Assembly (NCBI RefSeq): GCF_000633595.2
Contig: NZ_JIBU02000009.1
Coordinates: forward strand, 87,003 to 151,002
Length of the DNA: 64,000 bases
From: Clostridium drakei
GTDB lineage: Bacteria; Bacillota; Clostridia; Clostridiales; Clostridiaceae
Reading direction: 5' to 3'
A model generated the notes under the pieces. That model was not told the origin of the DNA, made no database searches, and was given only the letters and a program-made list of their open reading frames with translations. Of this stretch, positions 53,611 through 61,986 are shown in pieces. The number at the start of each line of letters is the position of its first letter. Within the stretch, counting starts at the first letter, position 1. Both the position numbers and the translations under genes were made by a program.

Positions 53611-54072
53611 GTGTCAATAGTTTATCTTATATTGATTGTTATAGTATTAAAGTTTTTTAGGATACTTAATGGAAAGAGTAAAAGAATTAAGTTTCCCAAT
53701 CTATGGTTGATACCTATATTATTTATAATAATGATTGTTGAAGATTATGTAAAAGTATTAAATTTTTCCTTAAAAGAAATTTTGATAATATCTATTTTTT
53801 CAATTATTGGATTGGGAGTTGGAATAATTCGTGGAGGAACATTAAAATATAGTAATGATGAAGCTAAAGGTGAAGTTTATTATAATGAATCGTATTTAAG
53901 TCTTGGAGTTTATGTTTTTCTTATTGTTATAAAATGTTTTTTTAGATACGCCGAAGGAGATATATCTAGTTTTATAAGTATATGGATTCTTGTGTTTGGA
54001 TGTGCATCTATGATAGGAAGAAGTATATGGTTAACATATAAGTACTTTCAAATTTCAGGTGTTGTTCAATAG
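53611..54072 (+). CDS. Hypothetical four-helix membrane protein (CcdC/DUF1453-like)
   Basis: A 153-residue integral membrane protein with four or five predicted helices. IIGLGVGIIRGGTLKY near residue 75 and the C-terminal GRSIWLTYKY resemble CcdC/DUF1453 proteins, but the match is only by eye. A GTG start at 53611 behind GAGGTG is preferred; a GTG at 53593 would overlap that site. It lies 124 bases after the ICMT gene and may have its own promoter. No function known. Confidence 0.6.
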   Translation: MSIVYLILIVIVLKFFRILNGKSKRIKFPNLWLIPILFIIMIVEDYVKVLNFSLKEILIISIFSIIGLGVGIIRGGTLKYSNDEAKGEVYYNESYLSLGVYVFLIVIKCFFRYAEGDISSFISIWILVFGCASMIGRSIWLTYKYFQISGVVQ

Positions 54073-54092
54073 ATACTTTTATAAGCATAGCT

Positions 54093-54137
54093 AATTTCTG
54101 AAGAGACATTTAAACTAAAAATGTCTCTTCAGAAATT
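54093..54137 (+). terminator. Terminator-like hairpin after the CcdC-like gene
   Basis: A 19-bp perfect stem (54093-54111 with 54119-54137) contains the same 27-base core as the BAAT terminator at 50194-50220. No T-run follows. Confidence 0.5.
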
Positions 54138-54344
54138 ATCATATGTTGCCTAGTATTCTAGGTACATTAGTTGCAGTTATTAATAATGATTAAAAGAAAC
54201 TGTAGCTAGTGAATAACTACATTACATAAAATAAATATAACTGTTTCACATTAGAAATTATTTTTATAGTTCATGTAATTAACTTTTAAGCCTATAATTT
54301 AATTTAAACAGTTATTAATACATTTATTATTAAGTTGCATAAAA

Positions 54345-55244
54345 TCAAAGGTGTTCTAGGTGTGTACGGTAGTATTGCAATTCTGATTCATTTTGGGTTT
54401 TGCACACCTTCTCAAGATATCTAACCATAGTAGCTTTATCTTTTGGAATCAGGCCTTGAACAAAAATTGCATTTGATGCACCTAAGGTGGCGAAGAATAC
54501 TGGAATATCCAAATTTTCAATGAGCGTTTTTAATTCCTGAAATTTTTCCAATTCTGTTTCCTCAGACCAATTGTCAGCTTGAATTTCATTGAATAGTTCA
54601 GATCCTGGATATATAGTAAGCATGGATGAGCCAATAATCTGAGGGTGAGTTTGATTAAATACTTTGGCAGTTTCTAATGCACCAATTTTTCCTCGAGAAG
54701 CACCAGAGATACCAGTAAGATAAAAATAATTATACTTAATGTTTGTGGCATCTAGACGGTGACTTTGGGCTATGATTTCTTTTGGCGAATAGCCCTTATT
54801 CATAAATTCAAGGGCTTTTCCATCACCAGTTTCTACTCCGATAGTAAGGCTATCGTAACCAAGCTTATGTAAATCATTTAATTCATTGTCTGTTTTTAGG
54901 GTAATATCAGTAATACGAGCGAAACAACCTATTGTTTTGCACTCAGGTATATATTTATGAATCAGATCAGCGATTTCTTTTAGTCGTTCAAATTTCAAAA
55001 CGAAAGGATTGGCTCCTATTAAATAAACACGATTGACTTTATGGTTAGGCCAAGAACGAAGTTGCTCCTGTACTTCTGCTAGATCAGCTTCAATATCTTC
55101 CAAAGATGACATTCTAAATTTGAAAGGAAGATCGTCATATAGAGTACAAAATTTGCACTTGTGATGAGTGCAGCCAGCAGTTACTTCAATTAATAGAGAG
55201 GATTCCTCATATGGAGGTCTCCAAATAGTTCCAGTGTAATGCAT
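54345..55244 (-). CDS. Radical SAM protein
   Basis: A 299-residue radical SAM enzyme. The cluster motif is CTHHKCKFC (Cys-x4-Cys-x2-Cys, residues 26-34), an unusual first spacing seen in one widespread uncharacterised group. IGVETGDGKALEFMNKGYS near 136 and LTGISGASRG near 176 support the barrel. AAGGAG precedes the ATG. It is divergent from an HxlR regulator, which may control it. Function unknown. Confidence 0.85.
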   Translation of the reverse strand: MHYTGTIWRPPYEESSLLIEVTAGCTHHKCKFCTLYDDLPFKFRMSSLEDIEADLAEVQEQLRSWPNHKVNRVYLIGANPFVLKFERLKEIADLIHKYIPECKTIGCFARITDITLKTDNELNDLHKLGYDSLTIGVETGDGKALEFMNKGYSPKEIIAQSHRLDATNIKYNYFYLTGISGASRGKIGALETAKVFNQTHPQIIGSSMLTIYPGSELFNEIQADNWSEETELEKFQELKTLIENLDIPVFFATLGASNAIFVQGLIPKDKATMVRYLEKVCKTQNESELQYYRTHLEHL

Positions 55245-55382
55245 ATATATCGCGCTCCTTTATGGATAATTTTTCTTTATGAAACGAGTCTTAAGATGGT
55301 GGCCTCCCGTTTATGCTTTACATGTTACAGCAAAGGTTTTTTATATTCAAGTACGGTCTTTTTATGGTGATAGTATTATTTT

Positions 55383-55440
55383 TAGTACTAAGTTCAAAAA
55401 AAGGTAGTACGTTGATTTTTTTTAAAGCGTGAGATATACT
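55383..55440 (+). promoter_or_regulatory. hxlR promoter with GTAC repeats
   Basis: TTGATT (55412-55417), 17 bases, TATACT (55435-55440). TAGTACTA (55383-55390) and TAGTAC (55405-55410) lie just upstream and resemble the spaced GTAC half-sites bound by HxlR-type proteins. Confidence 0.55.
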
Positions 55441-55463
55441 GTTCATGAAACGGAGGACGAACT

Positions 55464-55808
55464 ATGACTGATAATAAGTTCTGTGGTAAGAATATGATGG
55501 CCCGTTGTGTGCCAATGAGCATGCTGCAGTCTGTATTGAACGGTAAATGGAAAATATTAATATTATGGTATATAGCATTTTATAAGGTTCAGCGCTTTGG
55601 TGAGCTGATGCGTCGTTTGGATGGTATAACACAATCTACACTTACCAAACAACTTCGTGAGTTGGAGGAAGATGGTTTTTTACATCGCGAAATTTATAAA
55701 GAAATTCCACCAAAGGTTGAGTATACTTTAAGTGAAATGGGGGAAAGTTTTATTCCTGTTTTGAATGCCATGATGGCATGGAGTGAGACGCATTTATGTC
55801 CAGAATAA
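55464..55808 (+). CDS. HxlR family transcriptional regulator
   Basis: A 114-residue winged-helix regulator. CVPMSMLQSVLNGKWKILILW starts with the Cys of redox- or aldehyde-sensing members, and RFGELMRRLDGITQSTLTKQLRELEEDGFL is the DNA-binding helix pair. GGAGGACG serves the ATG. It is divergent from the radical SAM gene and followed by a terminator. Confidence 0.92.
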   Translation: MTDNKFCGKNMMARCVPMSMLQSVLNGKWKILILWYIAFYKVQRFGELMRRLDGITQSTLTKQLRELEEDGFLHREIYKEIPPKVEYTLSEMGESFIPVLNAMMAWSETHLCPE

Positions 55809-55815
55809 GAAACCT

Positions 55816-55857
55816 AATGAAGATGAGTAAATTCTATTACTAATCTTCATTTTTTAA
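55816..55857. terminator. Bidirectional terminator
   Basis: AATGAAGAT and AGTAA pair with TTACT and ATCTTCATT, then TTTTTT. It lies between convergent hxlR and tetR genes. Confidence 0.75.
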
Positions 55858-55873
55858 ATTTCTAATTGATTTA

Positions 55874-56443
55874 TTAATGCAAAGCAAAGAGAATTTTTTC
55901 TACTTCTTCGATTAACTTTTCTTCAGATAACTTCTTTTTTTGCATTAGCCACCATCTAATAGTGTGTATTATAGCACCAGTAAAAAAAGATGCTATTATC
56001 TCAGGAGATGCAGGTACATCCATACCTTTTTTTATGCCAATTCTAATTTTCTGAGCAATATCAAAAGTAATTTGATCCGAAAGTATGTCTAGAAGTGTAG
56101 AAAGTAAATTACTACTTAATACCATATGAACAAATTGTTCATGTTCTTTTAAGAAATCTAGCAAATGACCTAGGATACTCATAAAAAAATAATGTGGATT
56201 TTCATAATCAGCTGAAGTAGTATTTGATGCATCAAAATCAGATTGCAATTGTCTAACAAAAAAACGAAAAAACTCATATTTATCTGCAAAATGTTTATAA
56301 AATGTGGTTCTGCCAATCATTGCTTTTTCACATAATTCGTTTATTGTGATATCTTCAAAGTGTTTCTCGCTCATGAGCTGTAAAAAAGCTCCTGTCAATG
56401 ATTTATATGTACGGATAATCCGTAAGTCGTATTTTGGTTCCAT
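55874..56443 (-). CDS. TetR/AcrR family transcriptional regulator
   Basis: A 189-residue regulator with FEDITINELCEKAMIGRTTFYKHFADKYEFF as helix-turn-helix (about 30-62) and a TetR C-terminal dimer domain. AAAAGGAGG precedes the ATG. It is divergent from the OYE-amidohydrolase-SDR operon. A dyad CAAATGT-N11-ACATTTG just after that operon's promoter is the likely binding site. Confidence 0.92.
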   Translation of the reverse strand: MEPKYDLRIIRTYKSLTGAFLQLMSEKHFEDITINELCEKAMIGRTTFYKHFADKYEFFRFFVRQLQSDFDASNTTSADYENPHYFFMSILGHLLDFLKEHEQFVHMVLSSNLLSTLLDILSDQITFDIAQKIRIGIKKGMDVPASPEIIASFFTGAIIHTIRWWLMQKKKLSEEKLIEEVEKILFALH

Positions 56444-56514
56444 AGATATCCTCCTTTTCGGAAACAGATTAATATGTTTTGTCTCTTATCTTACAAATCA
56501 TAACCTTTTGATTC

Positions 56515-56577
56515 TTGAATTGATGATAGAAATATCTTATAGTTAAAAGCAGCAAATGTCAATTATGAGAACATTTG
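56515..56577 (+). promoter_or_regulatory. OYE operon promoter with TetR-type dyad
   Basis: TTGAAT (56515-56520), 17 bases, TATAGT (56538-56543). CAAATGT (56553-56559) and ACATTTG (56571-56577) form a perfect inverted repeat over the start region. TCTTACAAAT near 56487 and ATTTGTAAGA near 56573 are a second, wider pair. Confidence 0.65.
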
Positions 56578-56602
56578 TAAGATGTATAAGGAGGTTATTT
56601 AA

Positions 56603-57994
56603 ATGAATACAGACATATTATTTGAGCCGATTCAGATCGGTAATGTAGAATTGAAAAACAGAATTGCTATGTCGCCAATGAATATGGGATATACGGGACC
56701 GGAAGGCTATGCAAGTGATCAATCTAATGCTTGGTATGCCACTAGGGCAAGAGGCGGCTTCGGTCTTATCATCACTGAATGTATTGTAGCCAATCCTTAT
56801 CCATGGCGTGGCAGCGATTCGCTTAATCCTCTTTTATGTGACAGTCAGAAAAAATACCGCTTTTTGAGCCAATTATCTGATGTTGTTCATTCTTATAAAG
56901 GTACTAAGGTATTTATGCAAATTTCTCCCGGATGGGGAAGGCAGGGACATCCAGATATGATGCATGAGGCTATTGCTGCAGGTGCTCCATCAGCTGTTTC
57001 CATAGAAACAGACCTGCGAAATTTAAATTATGGTTGGGCTAAGCAGTTGAAAAGGCTTGGTGTTACACTGATTGATGAAATTGGAGGCGTGGAAAAACTT
57101 AAAAATCTTAGCGATGAGGAATATGAAGATGTTAAAGATATGGCTTTTAACTATCTAAAAAAGAATGCTCCTGAATTTTTCCACGCAATTAAAGGACATA
57201 CTCCACGAGAATTAACTATTGCAGAAATTGAAAAGATAGAGGGATTCATGGTTGAACATGCTTGTGCTGCGTATAAATTAGGTTATGACGGTGTAGAACT
57301 CCATACTCCTCATGGATATTTCCTGCATCAATTCTTGTCACCGCGCTCCAATCAACGTACTGATATGTATGGTGGCAGTACTGAAAATCGCGCTCGTGTA
57401 GTTACAAATATTATTGAGCGTATCCGTAAAAAAATTGGCTCAGATAAGGTGTTAGGTTGCCGTCTTTCAGGAGATGAATTGGTAACAGGTGGATTAGGTC
57501 ACCAAGAAGTATGTAAGCTAGTTAAGCTTTTTACTGATGCAGGAGCAAACTATTTTGACGTATCACAAGGCTGTTATGAGAATCCGGGAGCTGGATTTGC
57601 ACCAGATGGTGAAAATGACTTTACACGCTGGTCACCAGGCTTTAAAGAAGCTAGTGGAGGACTACCAATCATTACACCAGATTTTGTTAATCCAGAGATT
57701 GCTGCAGAAGCAATTAAAAGCGGAAAAACCGATATTATTTCTCTTGGACGTCAGTCTATTGCTGATCCATATTGGCCTGCAAAGGTGAAAGCTGGAAGAT
57801 GCGGAGATATCGTAAAATGCATACGTTGTCAGCAATGTTACATGAATTTATTTGAACCTCGTTGGATTCGCTGTTCCATGAATCCTACTGCTGGATTTGA
57901 AAAATATTATCCAGAACTTTGGCAGGATAATGGCTTAATGGATGTACATGCAAAAAGATTTATGGATAAACGACAAGGTTTACCTCAAATATAA
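56603..57994 (+). CDS. NADH:flavin oxidoreductase (old yellow enzyme / dienoyl-CoA reductase N-terminal type)
   Basis: A 463-residue FMN barrel. LKNRIAMSPMNMGYT near residue 16, ELHTPHGYFLHQFLSPRSNQ near 232 with the His pair, and YGGSTENRARV near 256 are diagnostic. Cysteines CIRCQQC and a later RCSMNP (about 412-432) form the 4Fe-4S site of the BaiCD/FadH branch. The protein ends shortly after, lacking the FAD/NAD domains that bring relatives to ~650 residues. About 60 extra residues lie between GAPSA (~117) and TPRELT (~196). It probably reduces an activated C=C bond, taking electrons from a separate partner. First gene of a three-gene operon. Confidence 0.88.
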   Translation: MNTDILFEPIQIGNVELKNRIAMSPMNMGYTGPEGYASDQSNAWYATRARGGFGLIITECIVANPYPWRGSDSLNPLLCDSQKKYRFLSQLSDVVHSYKGTKVFMQISPGWGRQGHPDMMHEAIAAGAPSAVSIETDLRNLNYGWAKQLKRLGVTLIDEIGGVEKLKNLSDEEYEDVKDMAFNYLKKNAPEFFHAIKGHTPRELTIAEIEKIEGFMVEHACAAYKLGYDGVELHTPHGYFLHQFLSPRSNQRTDMYGGSTENRARVVTNIIERIRKKIGSDKVLGCRLSGDELVTGGLGHQEVCKLVKLFTDAGANYFDVSQGCYENPGAGFAPDGENDFTRWSPGFKEASGGLPIITPDFVNPEIAAEAIKSGKTDIISLGRQSIADPYWPAKVKAGRCGDIVKCIRCQQCYMNLFEPRWIRCSMNPTAGFEKYYPELWQDNGLMDVHAKRFMDKRQGLPQI

Positions 57995-58010
57995 GAAAGG
58001 AGCAACTAAT

Positions 58011-59024
58011 ATGAACGATAAATATTTTGATGATGTTTTTTTTAAAATCGATCCAGAATGTCATTTAATTGGAGATATGGATACAATAAATCACTTTCCT
58101 GGTGTGAAAATGTGGTGGCGTGCTATTGATGGCATTATGCGCCTTTTGCTGCAGGGAGCACCAGAAAAATACTCTGATATGATAGAACCTTGGGAACTTA
58201 AAAAAAGTTCTGATCCCGAAAATATAATCCGTGCAATGGATAAATATAACGTTGACATTGCATGTCTTTTACCTGAATCTATGATGGATACTACAGGATA
58301 TTCCAGTCGTTGGTGTACAAATGGTGATACATGGAAGGCTGTTTTAAAACATACTGATCGTTTTATAATTGAGCCGAATATTTCTCCAATTAAGCACAGA
58401 GGTGTAGAAAATGCTATATGGGAGATGGAATATTGGGTAGAGCAGGGCGCAAAAATTTTTAAATACTATCCACCTGAAGATACCTATATAAATGATCCTG
58501 AGCTATGGCCTTTTTATAAGAGAGCTGAAGAGCTTGGTATTGTGTTAGATATTCATACGGGCTTCTCATGGGTGCCACCTGGAAAGAGTAAGTATTGTTT
58601 GCCTATCCAACTTGATGATGTTGCTCGCGACTTTCCAAACTTAAAGCTTGTAGCCTTTCATATGGGGTATCCTTATTGTGATGATCTCAATATGGTAGCT
58701 ATGGGTCATCCTAATATATACTTATGTTTGAGTCTGCTTGTACCTTGGGCAATAACTGCACCATATAAATTTGGAAAAATCCTTGGAGAAGCAATGAGAT
58801 TTGCAGGACCAGATCGTATAATTTGGGGAACAGATAGCGCTGGATATGGTGTTCAAATAGGTGCGGCAGTAATGGGACTTCGTAACTTCCAAATTCCTGA
58901 AGAATTGCAATGGAAGTATGGCTATTTACCTCTCACTGATGAGGATAAGCGTAAGGTATTTGGTGGCAATTTAGCTGGACTTTTGGGGATTGATACCACT
59001 GTGCGTCGTATCAGTAAGCGATGA
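58011..59024 (+). CDS. Amidohydrolase family (amidohydrolase_2) protein
   Basis: A 337-residue metal-dependent barrel enzyme. DIHTGFSWVPPG near residue 182, AFHMGYPYCDD near 215 and IWGTDSAGYG near 270 provide the His, His and Asp expected of the ACMSD/gamma-resorcylate decarboxylase branch. The usual N-terminal HxH is not obvious (ECHLIGDMD instead). GAAAGGAG serves the ATG at 58011; a longer in-frame start at 57942 lies inside the OYE gene. It could decarboxylate or hydrolyse a cyclic acid or diketone produced by its neighbours. Substrate unknown. Confidence 0.85.
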   Translation: MNDKYFDDVFFKIDPECHLIGDMDTINHFPGVKMWWRAIDGIMRLLLQGAPEKYSDMIEPWELKKSSDPENIIRAMDKYNVDIACLLPESMMDTTGYSSRWCTNGDTWKAVLKHTDRFIIEPNISPIKHRGVENAIWEMEYWVEQGAKIFKYYPPEDTYINDPELWPFYKRAEELGIVLDIHTGFSWVPPGKSKYCLPIQLDDVARDFPNLKLVAFHMGYPYCDDLNMVAMGHPNIYLCLSLLVPWAITAPYKFGKILGEAMRFAGPDRIIWGTDSAGYGVQIGAAVMGLRNFQIPEELQWKYGYLPLTDEDKRKVFGGNLAGLLGIDTTVRRISKR

Positions 59025-59050
59025 TGAGTTTTATGAAAGGAGGTAGAAAC

Positions 59051-59812
59051 ATGCATAAATTTCAAGGTAAATATGCTGTTGCTACAGGTGGAACGGATGG
59101 CATTACAAAGGAAAGTATCATTTGTATGGCAAAGGAAGGATTAAGTGGTGCTATAATTGCTGGTAGAAATGAAGAACGTGGCATAAAGGCCGCTGAAGAA
59201 ATCAAAAACTTAACAGCTTGTGAATGCTATTATGTTAAAACTGATGTTTCAAAACCAGAGGATATAATAAATTTATTTAAAGTAGCAAAATTGAAATTTC
59301 CTACTATTCACATTTTAATAAATGGTGCTGGAGTTTGTCCATCAATGCCAATCGAAAGTATTGATGTGCAAGAATGGGATAGAGTGATGAATATTAATTT
59401 AAGGAGTATGCACTTATGTATATTAGAAGCTCTTAAGTTTATGAAACCACAGAAATATGGAAAAATAATTAACATTTCTTCTGCTGCAGGTAGAATTGGT
59501 GGAAATGAATCATCTATAGCATATTCTGTATCAAAAGGTGGAATGATTACTGCCACCAAATGCTATGCAAAAGCATATGGTGTTTACAATATTAATGTAA
59601 ATGGTATTTGTCCAGGTGCCATTAGAACGAATATGATTACTGATTTTACTTATGTAAATTCTCCAGAATCTTTAATTAAACAAATCATTCCTTTGGGTAG
59701 ATTAGGAAAAGTTGAAGATTGTAGTGGAGTTATATCATTTTTAGCTAGTAATGATTCAGATTACATTACTGGATGTAGCATAGATGTAAATGGTGGAGTA
59801 TTCATGAATTAG
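59051..59812 (+). CDS. SDR family oxidoreductase
   Basis: A 253-residue short-chain dehydrogenase. The catalytic parts are normal: NGAG near 91, Ser near 143, YSVSKGG near 157. The nucleotide motif reads TGGTDGIT, where the last Gly of GIG is replaced by Thr. GAAAGGAGG serves the ATG at 59051; a start at 59021 overlaps the amidohydrolase stop. It is the third gene of the TetR-controlled operon and probably oxidises or reduces a hydroxyl/keto group of the intermediate. Confidence 0.88.
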   Translation: MHKFQGKYAVATGGTDGITKESIICMAKEGLSGAIIAGRNEERGIKAAEEIKNLTACECYYVKTDVSKPEDIINLFKVAKLKFPTIHILINGAGVCPSMPIESIDVQEWDRVMNINLRSMHLCILEALKFMKPQKYGKIINISSAAGRIGGNESSIAYSVSKGGMITATKCYAKAYGVYNINVNGICPGAIRTNMITDFTYVNSPESLIKQIIPLGRLGKVEDCSGVISFLASNDSDYITGCSIDVNGGVFMN

Positions 59813-59883
59813 AAAATAATATTTTTATAGTAATGTAAATTATAAATTAATGCTACTCTGCGGTAATAAAAAATAGAAGTTGT

Positions 59884-61131
59884 TTAATACAAATTTATTT
59901 TATCTGGCCATGCTTCTTGTTGTGCTATCCTCCAAGTTTTGTCTATGTATTGGTGAGTATAGGCCTGCTCAACTAAATGATATTTATAAGTGCCCTTTTT
60001 CGTTAATTCATAACCTTCATTTGTTTTACGAATAAGTCCCAGAAACATACCGAGTTGTAATTCAAATTTAAATATATAATCTAAGTCTGTATTAAAAAGT
60101 TTTTTGAATTTTTTATTGTTAATTTTTAAAGTATATGAATTCCAAAATAGCCAGTAAAGGGCACGAGTTTTTTTGTTAAAGCTAAGAGTAAGAGAAGTTG
60201 GTATCTTCTCATTGTTTATGCATTTTATGTACTCTACAACTGAGAAGGTATTAACTTTAAAGAAATCATTTAAAAGGGTAGTAGCACTTGGTCCAAAGCC
60301 TATAAAACTATCCCTTGTAATAGAAGAATATTTAGGAATGCCTTTTTTCCCAAAAGTCCACACAGAGGTTCTGATGCATTGAAGTTCTCCACTTATTGAT
60401 TCAAGATATTCAAGGAGTTCCTTTTTATGTTTTTTCCCTAAAGGTTTACTTTCATTATTTGCATAGGAAAAATCAATAAAAGGATAGGTGGAAACTTGAG
60501 TTGCTCCTGAATTAAATGCAGTAATAAAATCATTTTTTAAACTTTCCTTGCTTTGACTTTTTATGCCGAACATAAGATCTACATCTATGGTAGTAAAACC
60601 AGCAGCAGCAGCCATTTTTACTTTTTCAGCACCATTAATATATTCTCTGCCTAGAATATTTAAGTATTTTTCTTCAAAGGATTGAATACCTATACTAACC
60701 ATGTTAAAACCAATATTTTTAAGCTTTACAAGAGTTTCAGTATTAATATCTCTTGGATGAAGTTCTATGCCTATATTGGATTTTATATGAAAGTTAGTTC
60801 TAAGTACATTTAAAATATCAGAAAGGTGTTCAAGCATAAGTGCTGGTGAACCACCACCAAAATATACACTATTTATATTAGTCTTTTTTTTATTTAGAGC
60901 GCTTACCATCTGGATTTCTTTTGTTAAGGCATCCTTATAGGAAGAGGCTAAAGACTTATCATATTTTACTTTATTATATGGACAAAAAGGACAAATAGTG
61001 GTACAAAATGGGATGTGGACATATATGCCAAGCTCTGGAACATCCATATTAAACTCATATTTGTTTTCATTTGTAAAAGTAAAAGGTTTTAAGGATCTTG
61101 TAAAAAGTAATCTTAATAAATTTGTAATCAT
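59884..61131 (-). CDS. HemN/HemW-like radical SAM protein
   Basis: A 415-residue protein of the coproporphyrinogen oxidase-like family. IYVHIPFCTTICPFCPYNK (Cys-x3-Cys-x2-Cys) near residue 33 binds the cluster, GGGSPALM near 93 binds SAM, and IGIQSFEEKYLNILGR near 147 is conserved. It has a HemN-type C-terminal part. The extra cysteines after the cluster motif and the unusual PYNK in place of YCDF separate it from true HemW. Role unknown: heme handling or an unrelated radical reaction. No heme genes are nearby. An XRE-type gene lies upstream on the same strand. Confidence 0.8.
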   Translation of the reverse strand: MITNLLRLLFTRSLKPFTFTNENKYEFNMDVPELGIYVHIPFCTTICPFCPYNKVKYDKSLASSYKDALTKEIQMVSALNKKKTNINSVYFGGGSPALMLEHLSDILNVLRTNFHIKSNIGIELHPRDINTETLVKLKNIGFNMVSIGIQSFEEKYLNILGREYINGAEKVKMAAAAGFTTIDVDLMFGIKSQSKESLKNDFITAFNSGATQVSTYPFIDFSYANNESKPLGKKHKKELLEYLESISGELQCIRTSVWTFGKKGIPKYSSITRDSFIGFGPSATTLLNDFFKVNTFSVVEYIKCINNEKIPTSLTLSFNKKTRALYWLFWNSYTLKINNKKFKKLFNTDLDYIFKFELQLGMFLGLIRKTNEGYELTKKGTYKYHLVEQAYTHQYIDKTWRIAQQEAWPDKINLY

Positions 61132-61187
61132 TAAATAACCCCCTAAATATATTTTAATTTGAACTGTGTCATTTACTTTATGAAAAT

Positions 61188-61637
61188 CTATTTATTAAGT
61201 TCACTTATTCTTTTCTTTATATAGTCGAAGTCAAAAGATGAACATATTCTCCTATCTTCAGCATTTAAAATTCTATAGTGTTTTGATATTATATTTTGTT
61301 GAATTTTGTAGCTGCTTTCAGATTCAATATCTTTCCACCATACATGCCCACCTAAAGTTTTATCATAAGTTTTTTCATAACCATCAAAAGCTAAAGATAG
61401 TATAATATCTTGAGTGTCACCTCCAAAAGCCAGCTGCAAAATTTCACTGTCATTAAAGATAGTGCATGCAGCAACAGAAGTAGTCCATCCCAAAGAAGAT
61501 CGTCCTTTTTCTATTTGTACTAAGGTTTTCTTTGATATTCCTAGAATATCTGACATTTTATCTTGTGTATAATTTTTTTCATTTCTAATAAGTCTGATTT
61601 TTGAATTTACTATTTTTATAAACTCTTCTCTTGTCAT
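61188..61637 (-). CDS. XRE family helix-turn-helix regulator
   Basis: A 149-residue protein with an N-terminal Cro/XRE domain (RLIRNEKNYTQDKMSDILGISKKTLVQIEKG, about 14-45) and a C-terminal part of unknown fold with GGHVWWKDIE and HYRILNAEDRRICSS. It lies 56 bases upstream of the HemN-like gene on the same strand and may control it. Confidence 0.85.
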   Translation of the reverse strand: MTREEFIKIVNSKIRLIRNEKNYTQDKMSDILGISKKTLVQIEKGRSSLGWTTSVAACTIFNDSEILQLAFGGDTQDIILSLAFDGYEKTYDKTLGGHVWWKDIESESSYKIQQNIISKHYRILNAEDRRICSSFDFDYIKKRISELNK

Positions 61638-61986
61638 AATAGTCCTTTCATTAATATCTTTTAGATTAGTATTATTCAGATATAGTAATTAATTATATTA
61701 TAGTGTAATTTTACACCGTAATATAAAATTAGTCAAATGAATTGCAAATATAAATCAATTGTAATAATTCATAGATTAAAAAATATAATAACATCGTTTT
61801 TAAATTTTTATAGTAAGGACAACTTTATTGCAGAATTGTTTATAGACTAGATAAATTATGAGATATAGGATTATAATTTATATGTAATCAAGTAAACTTC
61901 ACCTGAGTCTAAGAATCACTTGATGTTTACTATAAATGATATATAATTGAAAAGGGAAATAAGGAGATTTATAAGGAGTGCATCAT
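61638..61986. other. Divergent regulatory region with repeat fragment
   Basis: No gene. It contains repeat copy E (61903-61924), flanked by AGTAAAC (61892-61898 region) and GTTTACT after it, so the repeat sits in the loop of a hairpin. It should also hold the ABC-F gene's promoter. Confidence 0.55.
61903..61924 (-). repeat. Dispersed repeat, copy E (5' end fragment)
   Basis: On the minus strand the 22 bases are identical to copies B and D, starting ATCAAGTGATTCTTAG, and continue as GTGAAGTTTACTT, close to GTGGAGTTTGCC in copy B. Confidence 0.7.
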
